Part shown: in pieces, positions 22,760-33,302 of the stretch
How positions within the stretch are numbered: position 1 is the stretch's first letter
Layout: each line of letters begins with the position of its first letter
NCBI GenBank assembly: GCA_018806915.1
Contig: JAGKQI010000042.1
Location: 1 to 64,000 of the forward strand
Length of the DNA stretch: 64,000 nucleotides
From: Phytophthora colocasiae
Taxonomy: Eukaryota; Oomycota; Peronosporomycetes; Peronosporales; Peronosporaceae
Direction: 5' to 3'
Translations under genes and position numbers: made by a program
Notes under the pieces: model-generated
Told to the model about the DNA's origin: nothing
Databases searched by the model: none
The model's input: only the letters and a program-made list of their open reading frames with translations

Positions 22760-25199
22760 GATTTTGCAGGACATTCTTCAGGACACGAAAGCAGCGATAT
22801 CAGCCAATGAATAGACAAGATTAACAACAATTTTTACCGAGGGTGAATACGAGGTCTAGCTAGAGTCGTGTGTTGCTCCTGGCATTCTTGTCAGCGATAC
22901 GATGCAGACGAACGATCGAGGTCCAAGCGAGCTGCCCTCTGCGTCGCTTCCTGGCACTGGCTGTGGTGGATGGCACCTCAACGGAAGATGCACACGCTGT
23001 GTAGACATGGATCGCCTCCTCTACAGTTTGGCTTGAGCTTAGTAAGTTCCTTTCAGCTGCAATTGCCTCGATTTTTTTCATGAGATACCGAATATCACTG
23101 AGGCGCTTCTGATTGTCTCTGTTAGGCATGTCTGCACCGTCGAGTAAGTGCAATGGGGGAATTTGTTTTTCAGCATGTCCGCAGCGCCACAAGACCCACA
23201 AATGCGCGACAGAACACTCCGGAAAAGCGAAACCAGGAGGGATCCGACGAAAACGTCCGGCCCAAAAGAAGGTGGGTTGAGGGGTGATTTCTTCGGCTGT
23301 GTTAGCTTCGATTCCGTGATGAGATTCTGAAGGGTTGTTCGTATTTACTTGGTTCTGAATACCAGCCTCGCGTAGGCACCTCCGTAGAGCGTCATGAAGA
23401 CCCTCAAATGTGACGGTTTTTGCACCGATGGCTCGCTCTTCGAGCTCACGAACTATATCATTTACGATTTCACGTCGAACATCATCCAGTTTTTCAATAG
23501 TCGAAATTCCCATGTCTTGTACGGCTTTCATCTTACCTAAGATGGCTACATGAGGGGGAACACCGGTCGCATTTAAACTTGACGTCGGATCACTGAAGCC
23601 GATCGGATAATTTCACTAGCAATTCCGAATCTTGAAACAGAGCTGTTTCGTACAGTGGGTGGCATAACGGTAGATGCCTTCGTAGAAACGGTATATGGTA
23701 CACTAGTGACGCAAGGCAAAATTCCCCTACAAACACTAGCTGCTCGGGAATTCCACGAAACACCATCACTACCCCGCAGTGTACCCATTCATCTTGCTGT
23801 TCGAAATGAGGTGGTAAAATTGCAAATTCATGGCTTCCAGAAGGAAGCCCGGCGACAGTCCGACCCACGTGCATATCTCCTGCAGCTTCATACCGCAAGT
23901 ATGTGTTTTGAACTCCTCCTAACGACCAACCAGCACGAAGATGCACTGCTGTAGAAGATGGACATGCAGTCGACCCAGACGCGCAGTATGTTGCAGCGCC
24001 CTTTCGCATGGAGTGTGTTCCGAGGTCATCTGCATGCACTCCTTGTCTTTTTAGCTCTGCAGCGACCTGCTCGTCTACGAGCAAACGCTGTAAACTCTTA
24101 CGAAATCGTTCGTACTGATCAGACCCAGGAAACAATCGATTATCATCATCAAAGGTTGTAGTTGCCCAATACATCGCAAGCGCTAGAATGGGACAAATCG
24201 TTGGTTGTAGTGGATTTGCATATACATGCCGTGGGTCTCGAGGCCGTTAACCACCCTGATCATTTTTCATATGGGCAAAAAACACTCTCAACGAATCGCC
24301 GCGCCATTCGATATGGGAATGGCAGATGCCAAAAGCATTAGCTGAACGACACATTAGATTCCACGATATAATCAGATACACACGAGAAAAAATTGCATCA
24401 CTCCCAGAAAGTGCCATCAAGTGAGAGGAAAGAAATTCAAAAAGCTCAAACGAGAGGGGATCCTTCCCTACTTTCACATTTCCAACACCACGAGCTTGGG
24501 TCACAGCAAGTTCTCGCTTGATACCTTTAAAGAACTGCTTTAATTCATTCTCCATGTCAGAATCCATTTTCCGCCCGTAATCACGGTACAAGTTGAAGAG
24601 ACCGGCACGGTGTGTGTTGAGAGCAGAGTAGCTCAGCGTCGAGCCGTCCGCTTTGCGCAGGGTTAGCAACCATGTCTGAAACACCTCTGGATCTAAGTTG
24701 TCAAAATGGAGCGGGGGCTCGTCATTTTTCCGAGTGAGGAGAGGTTTAATGCGAGCTCGCAATTGCTTCTCCGAGAGTCCATTAACAGTCCCAAGCCGAT
24801 CTGCAAACGCTGGTTGAATAAGCGGACTGTGGTTTTGAAGAACCCAGCATATAAAGCGAGAGTAGGAATTCACGTAGACTGCACGTGAACTTGGGCAGAC
24901 TGTATTATCACGAATCTCCTCAGCTAACTGCTTTAGCTCTGCAAGACGCTCAGCGGTAACACTCTCCATTGTTCCGAGAAATCTTCACTGAACCAGTTAT
25001 GATTAAATTCTAGTTTCTACCAATGAAGTTAGAGTGGACAGTGTGTCCTGCAATTTCGGCAAAACGTAAGATTATGTACTGTACAGGAATAATGCTGGTT
25101 TTTGTATGTCAACACCCGTCGAATGATTTCGGTTTGTAAAATTCAGGACATTCTGTCCTGCACTAAGTGTGGAACACCAGGTGAATGTCCTGTAAAATC
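22760..25199 (-). mobile_element. Crypton-like tyrosine-recombinase element with short inverted ends
   Basis: A 2.44-kb unit holds one split recombinase gene. Its ends are a 17-bp inverted repeat (22760-22776 and 25183-25199) differing at one base. No clear target-site duplication was seen outside. Cryptons move with a tyrosine recombinase and are known from oomycetes and fungi; they usually lack terminal inverted repeats, so the bracketing repeats are unexpected (see findings). The element lies between RPB7 and a PiggyBac-like relic. Confidence 0.6.
22860..24969 (-). pseudogene. Crypton tyrosine recombinase, interrupted
   Basis: Three open pieces on the minus strand follow the order of a Crypton protein. 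24247-24969 (240 codons) is the SAM-like DNA-binding region and start of the catalytic domain, including an arginine context LMCRSANAFG. A single TAA (24247-24249) interrupts it; the next piece is in the same frame. 23590-24174 has the HxxR motif in GTHSMRKGAATYC and the likely nucleophile tyrosine in VQNTYLRYEAAGD. A frame change near 23600 leads to 22860-23531, which has a Trp/Pro/Phe-rich block (FFWAGRFRRIPPGFAFPECS) like the GCR1_C DNA-binding domain of fungal Cryptons, and a basic C terminus RKRRRGQ. One stop and one or two indels make it inactive as written, but the catalytic residues remain. Confidence 0.8.
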
Positions 25200-25331
25200 T
25201 GGAGAACGAGAAATACGATTTCGAAGCGCATCAGCAGATTTGACAGGTAACGGCTGACAGCCACACGCTGACGGAGGGATATTATTTCCATTCGAGATTT
25301 TGCACACCTAGGACACAAGTGGAGACCCAAG

Positions 25332-27700
25332 ATGGTGCGTTCCCGACACAAACAAGTTCGTGACGCCGACGTGACGTCGAGTGACCTTTCCTGGAGGTCG
25401 GTGTGGCGTGAGTTGAGAGACCAAGGCTGGACTAACAAGCGTCCTTCAAGCCGTGGCCTTGACGACAGATATCGCTACGTCCGTCCCGGATGCAACCTCG
25501 ACGGAGTCGAAGGAGTCGACGTTTTCCTGGGAGAAAAAGCAGTGCTGGAGTATTATGCGAACAGTAAGGTACTTTAGTGATGTTATTATCAGTTGGTAAC
25601 TAACGTTACATGTTTACATGTACAGTGCTACGTACTCGAGCGCGAACACCCAGCCTTCCTTCTCGTGGTGATGCTGAGCTGAAGCGCGCTGATCAAGTCG
25701 TTCGCGAATCCTATGGTCACCTTTTTGAAGACACAAGTTGTCGCGACGAACCTGGGAGTGTACCACAGCCTCCACAACCATCTCAAACGCTTTCACCTCC
25801 TCGAAGTGCACCTCCTAATGTTCCTGCAAGTCCCCCAACAACCCCACCGTCTAGTCCTGGAGCAGGTCGACGGTCTTCGCGCTCTACGCGGCGCTCATTG
25901 GCTGATACTGAGAGTCCTATGGCGGCTACACCTCCGCCAAACACGACACTGATTGCTACGTCACCTCATGTCAGTCCGGACACTTGGACGAAGACTCCGA
26001 GCTTGAAGCCGTGGAGACTGTGGACGATGTATCGATGGTACGTTTTCTATTATGCTGCATATAGTGCTGCATATAGTGCTGCATATAGTACTGCATATAG
26101 TGCTGCATCTTGTGGTGCATTTCGCTTGTGTATGGTTCGTTGCTTTGTAGATGGTAGTGTTGGAGATGGAGTTGACGACGAAGATGGAGGAATGAGCAGT
26201 GAGCTACTTGTTGATAAAGACGACTCGCTCAATACGGTGTGTGATGGTGACGACTCTGCCATGGATTCTGGTGATGGTGCTGCTAAAGACGACTTGGTTA
26301 TGGATGAAGACAGTGGAGAAGATGGCGAATGCGCTGATACGCACATTCCAGCTGATGAAAATGAATCTGAAGCTTCTGAGACTGAGATTACCGCTGAAGT
26401 TCTGTTCGCGGAGCAATTCCTGGATAGTTTTGGAGGAGAAGACGCAGTGTTAGCTGGTAACCTCAAGAACGATGTTCTACGTGAAATGGCTGCGACTGGT
26501 TGGGAAGATGTGGAGGAACCAGATACGTTTGACTGCATGAACACGTCGTACGAGCCTGTGGACAACACACGAAGCTACCCTGGGCTACGGCAAGGGTATT
26601 CGGGGCCCACAGCTGACGCACTGCGCAATGCTGACTCTCCGCTTGCGCTTTTCTTTTCTTTCTACCCGTAGTGCTGTGGCAGCACATTGCGGTGTGCTCA
26701 AACGAGTATGGGCGTGAAATGGCACCCCTTCGTGTTGGTGAAAGGTACAAACGCTACCGTAGCAAGTTCCGGCTCAATCCTCAACTACCGAAGAAGACCA
26801 AGTGAGACATCCAGACAGAGCTAGAAGGTGTGAAACCGATACAACCTCACGAGCTTTGTCGCTTTATCGGCCTCCTAATTGCATTGTGGATCGTGTTGCT
26901 CGCCAAGAATTCGCAGATAAAGCCGAAGTTCCTTGCCCACGCGTCGTGAAGGACTACCACGCCTTCATGGAGGGCGTGGATGTCCACGACCAGTTACGTT
27001 TGCAGCGGTACTCTATTCAGAGGGCCGTGCGGTTCAAAACATACTACAAGTTGCTGGTGTTGGGATTAATTGATATAGCAATTGTGAATGGCTACATAGT
27101 CCACAAAGCCTACCACAAGCAGAATTCGTCTCGCCCATTGACGCATGTGAAGTACATGAAGAAGCTGCATTTGCAGCTCTCGCAGCTGCAGGCGTCCGGC
27201 ATGTATGAAGGCAACACGTTTGGTACACACGAATCCTCACAAGGCGCTTCCATTCCAGGATCTGGAGGTAGGCAAACTACTCACACTGTCCACCAGCTTG
27301 ATGAGTGGCGCAATACGACGACGCAGCCGAAGCGCCGACAGCGCGCGTGCAAAGTCTGCTCGCTTCTCCGTGTTGCGGGACAACAACATCGTTCTTTTGT
27401 CAAGAATGCAGCAGCACGGGGCCAATGTTTCTGTGTATGAAGCCGCGCCGACAGGTCCGTGGAGTAGCTATGACATGCTGGGATATCTGGCACCGAGAAT
27501 GGGTGAACGGCAAGTTGGTTCCGGTCGACACTGGTAGAAATATCAAAGTGCGTCGAGCTGCAATAACGTCAACTGGAGCTCCGTCAACGCCTGGAACGCC
27601 TGTCACGCCTTTCACACCACTGGATCCGGCTAGTAGAGGAAAGCGACGTAGGATGGACTATTCGCTGGTAAACTGCATTGTTGTGTTTGGTGTAACTTAA
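25332..27700 (+). mobile_element. PiggyBac-like transposase relic lacking its DDE core
   Basis: Exon 1 (25332-25563) encodes a small N-terminal domain with WRELRDQGWTNKRPSSRG. A 62-nt intron (25564-25625, GTAAGG..GTACAG) joins it in phase to a long exon with a Pro/Ser-rich and then an acidic region, ending at 26671 near LALFFSFYP. In other frames the PiggyBac entry region continues (LWQHIAVCSNEYGREMAPL, PHELCRFIGLLIA near 26850-26883). It then jumps straight to the C-terminal part, VVKDYHAFMEGVDVHDQLRL (26945-27005), AIVNGYIVHKAYHK and a Cys-rich tail, KVCSLL then FFCQECS, in two frames. About 250 residues carrying the catalytic aspartates are missing. A tandem 12-base repeat (26051-26110) sits in the linker. 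The element cannot transpose by itself. A TTAA lies at 27697-27700, the PiggyBac target sequence, but its partner was not located. Confidence 0.8.
26051..26110. repeat. 12-bp tandem repeat in PiggyBac linker
   Basis: About five copies of TGCTGCATATAG with small changes. Read in the open frame it encodes repeated Ala-Ala-Tyr-Ser. It lies between GTACGT at 26038 and TTTGTAG at 26144-26150, so it could be intronic, but removing that interval would not keep the downstream frame. Confidence 0.8.
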
Positions 27701-27703
27701 ATA

Positions 27704-27746
27704 AAAAACTTTGAATAGAATATAATATATTCTATTCAAAGTTTTT
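27704..27746. repeat. 21-bp-arm perfect palindrome after PiggyBac relic
   Basis: Left arm 27704-27724 and right arm 27726-27746 are exact reverse complements with one A between. The arms are AT-rich, starting AAAAACTTTGAATAG. The hairpin directly follows the stop of the transposase frame and overlaps a possible AATAAA-like signal, so it may act as a 3'-end element in both directions. It may equally be a small inverted-repeat insertion. Confidence 0.85.
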
Positions 27747-28295
27747 GCATATTATGCAGTCTAAGATATCAGGATGGTTACTTGCGCGAACGTCCCGCAC
27801 AAGGTATTGCTTGTTCATCTGAGACTGTGAGTAATCCATCTGACTCTTTTGTCAGCTGGTCTTTTCACTTGATTTGAGTAAATGTTCCTCGAGCTGCCAG
27901 CACAGAATCATCTGATGGTGTTACTTTCTGTGGGTGACACTTTGTATAGGAAGTTTTCACCTCGAAATCTCTAAAAATGAAAACTCTACCAAATGCATAA
28001 ACCGATGCGAATGACTCGTATCTGTACAGTGTATGTCTATTACCGGTCCTGTAATGCTGCATTATGCAGACTGTCCAGGTCAATTCAGCTCCCAATATGC
28101 GTCTTATGAACAGTTTAGTCTGGCCCTTACCCATTCACGACTGACTTTACCCCGTTTCCCGCCAGTGGCCCAACCCTTTATATACAAACATCAAGTCATG
28201 GTAAGTTGCATATGCAATTTAAAAAAACAAAAAATCGCTCCGGGTTGGAGGGGTTAACTCTTTAGCTTCCACACACGATAGAGATCTCCAAGACC
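27747..28295. other. Intergenic, no supported gene
   Basis: Short open frames only (minus 27865-28134 and plus 28033-28257), without known motifs. The sequence ATTATGCAG(T/A)CT occurs at about 27752 and 28061, suggesting an old repeat, but the copies are not similar further out. Confidence 0.35.
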
Positions 28296-28413
28296 TCTAC
28301 TAATTAGTCTATGTGCGAAAATCAGAAATGGTCTTAGCTAGACCATTTTTGGTTCAATAAAAATATGAGCATTCGTAATTAGTCTGCTTGTTCAACTTCA
28401 AAATTAGTCTCAC

Positions 28414-28478
28414 GTGGGGTAGGCCGAGTGGGTAAGACTACAAGTTGCTAATCAACACGACTGGGTTCCCGACATGAC
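28414..28478 (+). other. tRNA-Ser-like segment, possible SINE head
   Basis: GTGGGGTAGGCCGAGTGGGT fits a tRNA-Ser/Leu 5' part, with the pol III A box GGCCGAGTGG. TTGCTAATC matches the tRNA-Ser(GCT) anticodon loop, and GGGTTCCCGACAT is a weak B box. The variable arm is missing and the acceptor strands do not pair, so this is not a working tRNA. A tRNA-derived SINE head or a tRNA relic would explain it. Confidence 0.4.
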
Positions 28479-28689
28479 TTTTTCTAAAGCAGTTGATTTT
28501 GTTGTTTGTGGTTCTCGAAGTGCTGACCAAGTGCAAGCACTTATAGGACCACAAGTTTTTACCTTTAACACAATGTGTCCGATGTTACCTCCGCTTCGGT
28601 GGTAGGGGTCAAGGCCGTGGCTGGGAAGCTTCGAGCTTGAAGCCAAGTTGTTTTACTATCACTATCATTTTTACCAACTATCAGCACAA

Positions 28690-29275
28690 TCGGCAATGCC
28701 ACCACCAAATCGACCGCCCCGTGTGGAGGATGCGGCGAACCTGTCAGTTCTGTTCATCGTTGCCCAATGGGCTCCTGCAATATGCACCCCTTTGCGGCTG
28801 TCCCACCGGAAACGAAGGCTTCGGACAATCAATAGCCTGCCCAAAGTGCGACCATGCTGCCAAAACAGCATCGATTAGCTCCCCACCAAATAAGATCAGG
28901 AAAGATGGATCGTGGTCCGGAAAGCTTCAAAACCCTGGAAAAAGGTGTTTCCTTCGGCCGTCAAAGCCGTCAACTTCCAGAAGGATAAAAACGGAATGTC
29001 GTATGCACGCAAGGCAGTGATCAGGTGTGGGCTATCGAGGGATTGATGGGACCTGGGTTGTTGATCAACTTTATCCTCATCTCCAAGAGATCATTAAAAA
29101 ACACCGCGTGCACTTTGATGGCGAACCCGTGGGTATAGCATTCGCAACTGCAGCAAGATGGACGTGCTCCAAGTGCTTGGTTCCAGTTTGGCTCAGTCGT
29201 TTGTGTGCTCCAGGATGGATACCGACGGTTCACATCCGTTTTCCATATTATGCAATACTATTTTTGGCTTCGTAA
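28690..29275 (+). pseudogene. Decayed Cys-rich (zinc-binding-like) protein fragment
   Basis: In shifting plus-strand frames there is a Cys/His-rich segment, including CGGCGEPVSS, HRCPMGSCNMHPF, GNEGFGQSIACPKC, followed by a Lys-rich stretch (near 28930-29010) and VDQLYPHLQEIIKKHRVHFD (29058-29117). Paired cysteines suggest a zinc ribbon or similar module. I do not recognise the full family; such modules are common in oomycete transposon proteins. Stops and at least two frame changes mark it as dead. Confidence 0.35.
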
Positions 29276-29375
29276 ATAGTCTTAGCACAGAAATAGTCTG
29301 ACTCAGACTATTTATTGTAAAGGAGCCAAATTGCCACTCACATTAAATAGTCTCAGTCACACTAATTACTGTAGA

Positions 29376-29639
29376 CAGTGTACCAGATCGAGTAGATACA
29401 TTTTATTGGCTGATATCTTGTCGCCCGAAACCCTTTGGCTCACACAGACGGCGGTAGAGGTACCCGTAGACCTCTAACAACCATCTGCAGGAGTTCCTAT
29501 CCCTCCCACACCCACGGCATAAGCTCTTTAGAGGTTTGCGTCCCTCTATTGCCGCCGCGCACATAAAAAACAGCACGTCCACAACCACCAAAGCAACTGC
29601 ACTGCTCTCCGACTCGCACGTCGAGGAATTGACGTCCGA
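29376..29639. other. Spacer, nothing recognised
   Basis: No open frame of note on the plus strand. Minus-strand frames here are shadows of the acidic region of the following transposase relic. Confidence 0.4.
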
Positions 29640-31575
29640 TTGAGGAGCACGAAGAAGAAGACGTATTTAGCAACGAGGTGGCAGCCACGGCCGAAGAGAG
29701 CGAAACGGATCAGCATGCCGGTGAAGGTGTACATCTTGGACACGGTGAAGTACCGCGTAGTGGTATTGCAGAACTGCCGGTACTGTGAGAGACGCCTAGA
29801 CAAGCTGAAACCAGTAGCGCCACAGATCCAGCTCGTATGGGCGATGCATACATCGCTTCACTTCGTGACAACAGCGGTCTCAACGTATCTATCGCAGAGC
29901 AAGTGGCTAGTGCGTACGACAAGAAGGGTGAATACGGCATTTACTCTCTATTCTTCACGGCAAGGACCGATTGCGGAATTGGACGTCTGACGTGCTACTT
30001 GCCAGTGGGCACGCTATGATCACTGAGAGCGAGTTTAACGCCTACTTAAGTTTGGAATTCGCGATGAGCATTTGCCCGATGAACGAAATCGCTGAGTTCT
30101 GGTCCAAGAGTTGTTTTTTTTTTTTCTAGGACAGGCAGCGTTTATTGAAACGATGTCAAGGAACAGATTTCAGCAAATTCGAGATGCACTTACTCTGCAT
30201 CGAAAAACCATCATTCGACAAAGAGCGATATCCTTTGTGGCGGTGTCGAGGAGTGATGGAGCATTTTCAGAAACTGTTTGCTAGTTTGCCGTTCCGGTTG
30301 GTGTAAGCAGCATCGATGAAATGACAATATAAACCAACCATAGGACGCGGGCAAGGACATACATGCCGTCTAAGCCCAACAAGTACGGTGTTCGCTTTTA
30401 TGCTGTTGTGGGTTGGAGCTTGCTTTATGGACATTCCGTTTAGGACAACTCGTCCGGCAACACGATGCCTTCTAATCCTGCTGAACGCTACACAAGTTTT
30501 TTTCCGACCCTACGAACGGCACTACACAACACACTAAGCGCCGAAGATGTAGCAATTGAGCATGACTCCGCGACAGCTCTGTGAATTGCAATGGTAGGCC
30601 ATCAAACGAGAAATTTGCGCTCTCCTACCGGCCATCGGCTAGTTGTATCAGATAAGTTTAACACCCGTCACACATTTGCCCAGGCACTGCTGAAGTTTAC
30701 CGACGGGGAGATGCACATGTTGGGGACTGTGCGCATCAACTTGGTTGATAAGTGGATCAAACCGGAAGTTGCAGCAGCAATCGGTGTTGATGCTGGTGAG
30801 AGAGGCGGATGGGAACTTATTGCTGCAGTGGAATTAGAAGCAGGTTGGCAGAAAAAGCAAAAAGCCCACCAAACTGCACAGCGCCAAATTGCCAAAGCAA
30901 AGCGAACGCCGTTTGAGCCGACTATCGTCAAAGCTGAAAAAGTTGGCTACATCGTGTACAAGGATCGGAAGGTGGTCGTATTCTACACAAATGACCTGAA
31001 AGCTACACCGTCCGCTCGCGTTCTCACGCCAACAGCACCGGAAGCAGTATTCTGTTGTCATGGAACCTTTCCGCTTCGCCGCTGGACAGAGGATAGGATG
31101 ATGCATCGCAAATTGTTCATGGCGCCAGCAGTCATTGCAGCGGCCAATCAACTACGCTGTACAAACCCAATACGGCGGCGCGAGAAGCGCCTTGGCATGA
31201 CAATATTCACGTGGATGATGGACCTTGCTATTAAATACTCGCAAACGCTGCTCCAAATAGTTCAGCCTGCTGCAAGCCAAAGGAGTTTCATTACGTGAGT
31301 TCAAACGCAAAATTGCAGACCTCCTTACCAAAGGTGAATGCAACAACAAGCGGCGTCGCGATCTGGAGCAGAAGCGCAAGCGCGAGACTCTAGACGAAAT
31401 CGTCGGAATGAATACATCGCTTCACATGATAACGCCGAATTCTACCGAGCACAGCAACGGAAAGTTGCTTTGTCACCTCTGGGGCTTGCGAAACATCAAA
31501 AGAAGTCACGGTACGGGTGCACAAACTGTGAGGTGGGATTTCATGTTGAATTCTTCACAGCAAACCACAGCTAAA
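29640..31575 (+). mobile_element. PiggyBac-like transposase relic with DDE core
   Basis: This copy keeps the part missing from the first. An acidic leader (29640-29850) precedes the block ending LEFAMSICPMNEIAEFWSK (30048-30110) and MSRNRFQQIRDALTL (30153-30197). The DDE core follows with KPNKYGVRFYAVVGW (30373-30417) and MPSNPAERYTSFFPTLRTAL (30465-30525). The 235-codon frame 30591-31298 has HRLVVSDKFNTRHTFAQALL, FTDGEMHMLGTVRINLVDKW and VVVFYTNDLKATP. The C-terminal region continues in another frame to about 31575. Stops and several frame changes occur, and a T run at 30113-30126 interrupts the core. The two PiggyBac copies differ in their surviving blocks, so they are separate families or separate decay histories. 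Confidence 0.8.
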
Positions 31576-31589
31576 ACGTGATCAATCAA

Positions 31590-32088
31590 TCACCTAAGCT
31601 TTGAGCAGCTTTGGAGGCAATCTTCCGGGCGTCGACGGATGATCCGGTGGCCTTTACACGCAAGAAGAAGGGAACAATCACTCCAGTTGAGAGCCTCAAA
31701 CTTCCAGAGCGTTAGCAATACACTTTGGTTTACCTGGGGAGAGTCCGGCCAGTACTCCATCAGTTTGTCGCCCACGCAGCATGGCACCCTGTAGATCGCC
31801 TGACTTCGAGTAGAGATAGAACCGAGTCAGCATCTCCCGCAGCAATCGATTGCGATGCTTGCGCCTGTGAAGATCGTCTCGCATAGTGGAGCCACACCGG
31901 CAGCAGAACTCGTCTCGAACGGGTTCCATGAGTCCTTCGTTACACACAGCCGGGATGGGGATGAATGGGGATTTCCCCAACAAGATTGTAGAGGGGGGAA
32001 AAGAGCTGACGACAACACTGATTGGATAAACATTGAAATGACTCTCATTTAATAGGTTGGTGGTACAGGTCTGTGAGCACCCGCACAA
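31590..32088 (-). other. Unassigned minus-strand open frames beside the array
   Basis: The frame 31696-32088 (130 codons) contains CCRCGSTMRDD and a basic helical segment RNRLLREMLTRFYLYSKSG. A second frame reads VIVPFFLRVKATGSS and SKAAQSLGD to a stop near 31595. Together they look like the C-terminal part of a gene with a CxC motif and a Lys/Arg-rich helix, but I do not recognise it. It may be a real flanking gene cut by the repeat array, or a relic. Confidence 0.3.
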
Positions 32089-32261
32089 ATTTGCTGGTAG
32101 TTAAAGGGTTTATCTACACATGTTAGAGTCACCAACATAAATGGGTGTATGGTACAGGTGGTGCAGGTGGTGCAGGTGGTGCAGGTATTTAAGCAGGGTT
32201 CGTAGAGTTGTGGTGTGTGTTCTAGGGGTTAAAAATGTGTGTGTTTTTGTGTGTTGTAAGA

Positions 32262-32333
32262 GCCCCTATAGCTCAGTGGTAGAGCACCTGCTTAGTAAGC
32301 GGAAGGTCGGTAGTTCAATCCTGCCTGGGGGCA
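32262..32333 (+). tRNA. tRNA-Thr(AGT), array copy 1
   Basis: A 72-nt cloverleaf: acceptor GCCCCTA/TGGGGGC with A73, D arm GCTC/GAGC, anticodon loop TTAGTAA (AGT), T arm GGTAG/CTGCC with loop TTCAATC. Box A (TAGCTCAGTGG) and box B (GTTCAATCC) are intact, and there is no intron. In all copies position 27-43 is a C-A mismatch. This copy alone has T at position 29 (CCTGC), giving a T-G wobble in the anticodon stem. Confidence 0.93.
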
Positions 32334-33148
32334 AACTCCTTGCATTCGTTTCGCGTGCGCACGCTCTGTGTGTCGTTGCGTGTTGCACGCCATCTTTGCT
32401 CTTTTGCTCTTTTGCTCTAGCTCTTGCACAGCTGCACGCTACCTCTTTTCGAGTCGCGTTAATGCACTCACTTGCCTAAAACCACGCGCTTCCCTCGACA
32501 TTCGCTGCAATACAATACACTAGATACACTACTCCAGTCCCACCCAGTCCCACCTAGTCCTACCTAGTCCCGCTGGTCCTTTCAATTCGTCTTTCCAAGA
32601 AGTACCGTGTCGCTTGTACTTGCTGTCGTCTTTATTTTCTGATCACCAAATGGGCTAACGATGGCACGCGTATTGGATAGTAAACAGTCCATAGCGTCAA
32701 TGGCAACTTCGGCCGTAGTAGAGGACCGGCGCGCTCATTTCAGGTGGATGGATGGCCATCGAGAGGCGAAAAGCCGTCACATCGAATGATTCGTTTGGTA
32801 CATGTACCCATCGGCCCATCGAAGCTAACCATCGCAAGCTATGGATCGTGAGGCACTGTTGACACGTACCTCACAGCACGGTGTTGTGGAGTAGGCAGAG
32901 TGAGAGAGAGCGTTGGCGATATTGGTGTCGAGCGATAGTATGGGGGTGTTATGTAGTAGGGGTATTGTGAGTGGCGGACGATGTGGAGCGTGAAGAGAGG
33001 TCGATGTAGTAGTAGGGAGGGTGTGTAAGGTGTGTATGGTGCAGGTGGTGCAGGTGGTGCAGGTGGTGCAGGTGTTTAAGCATGGTTTGTAGAGTTGTGG
33101 TGTGTGTTCTAGGGGTTGAAAATGTGTGTGTTTTTGTGTGTTGTAAGA

Positions 33149-33220
33149 GCCCCTATAGCTCAGTGGTAGAGCACCCGCTTAGTAAGCGGAAGGTCGGTAG
33201 TTCAATCCTGCCTGGGGGCA
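33149..33220 (+). tRNA. tRNA-Thr(AGT), array copy 2
   Basis: Full-length 72 nt, with CCCGC in the anticodon stem, paired T stem GGTAG and complete acceptor TGGGGGC. This is the cleanest consensus form of the array gene. Confidence 0.95.
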
Positions 33221-33302
33221 AACTCCTTGCATTCGTTTCGCGTGCGCACGCTCTGTGTGTCGTTCGTGATCGAGGCGTGTTGCACGCCGTCTTTGCTCTT
33301 TT
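33221..33302 (+). ncRNA. Hairpin-bearing tRNA trailer (representative, unit 2)
   Basis: Between the tRNA 3' end and the first T4 tract (33299-33302) lie 78 bases containing a perfect 12-base palindrome GCGTGCGCACGC (33240-33251) and a hairpin GGCGTG-TTG-CACGCC (33274-33288). Pol III should run on to the T tract, so each primary transcript would carry this structured tail. The same tail occurs in 29 of 30 units. That it yields a stable small RNA is inference; it may only be a processed trailer. Confidence 0.45.

Larger units (their letters stand above)
28296..29375. mobile_element. Probable non-autonomous element with TAGTCT-motif ends
   Basis: The motif A(A/T)TAGTCT recurs three times at the left (28301-28410) and three or four times at the right (29275-29360), and is not seen between. 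Inside lie a tRNA-Ser-like segment and a decayed Cys-rich coding segment. Clustered subterminal motifs are typical of transposase-binding ends, so a DNA element carrying captured pieces is the simplest reading. I did not find clear terminal inverted repeats or a target duplication, and the exact ends are uncertain. Confidence 0.4.

Noticed and set aside
28414..28478. Functional tRNA-Ser(GCT)
   Set aside because: The acceptor strands do not pair, the long variable arm is absent and the B box is poor.
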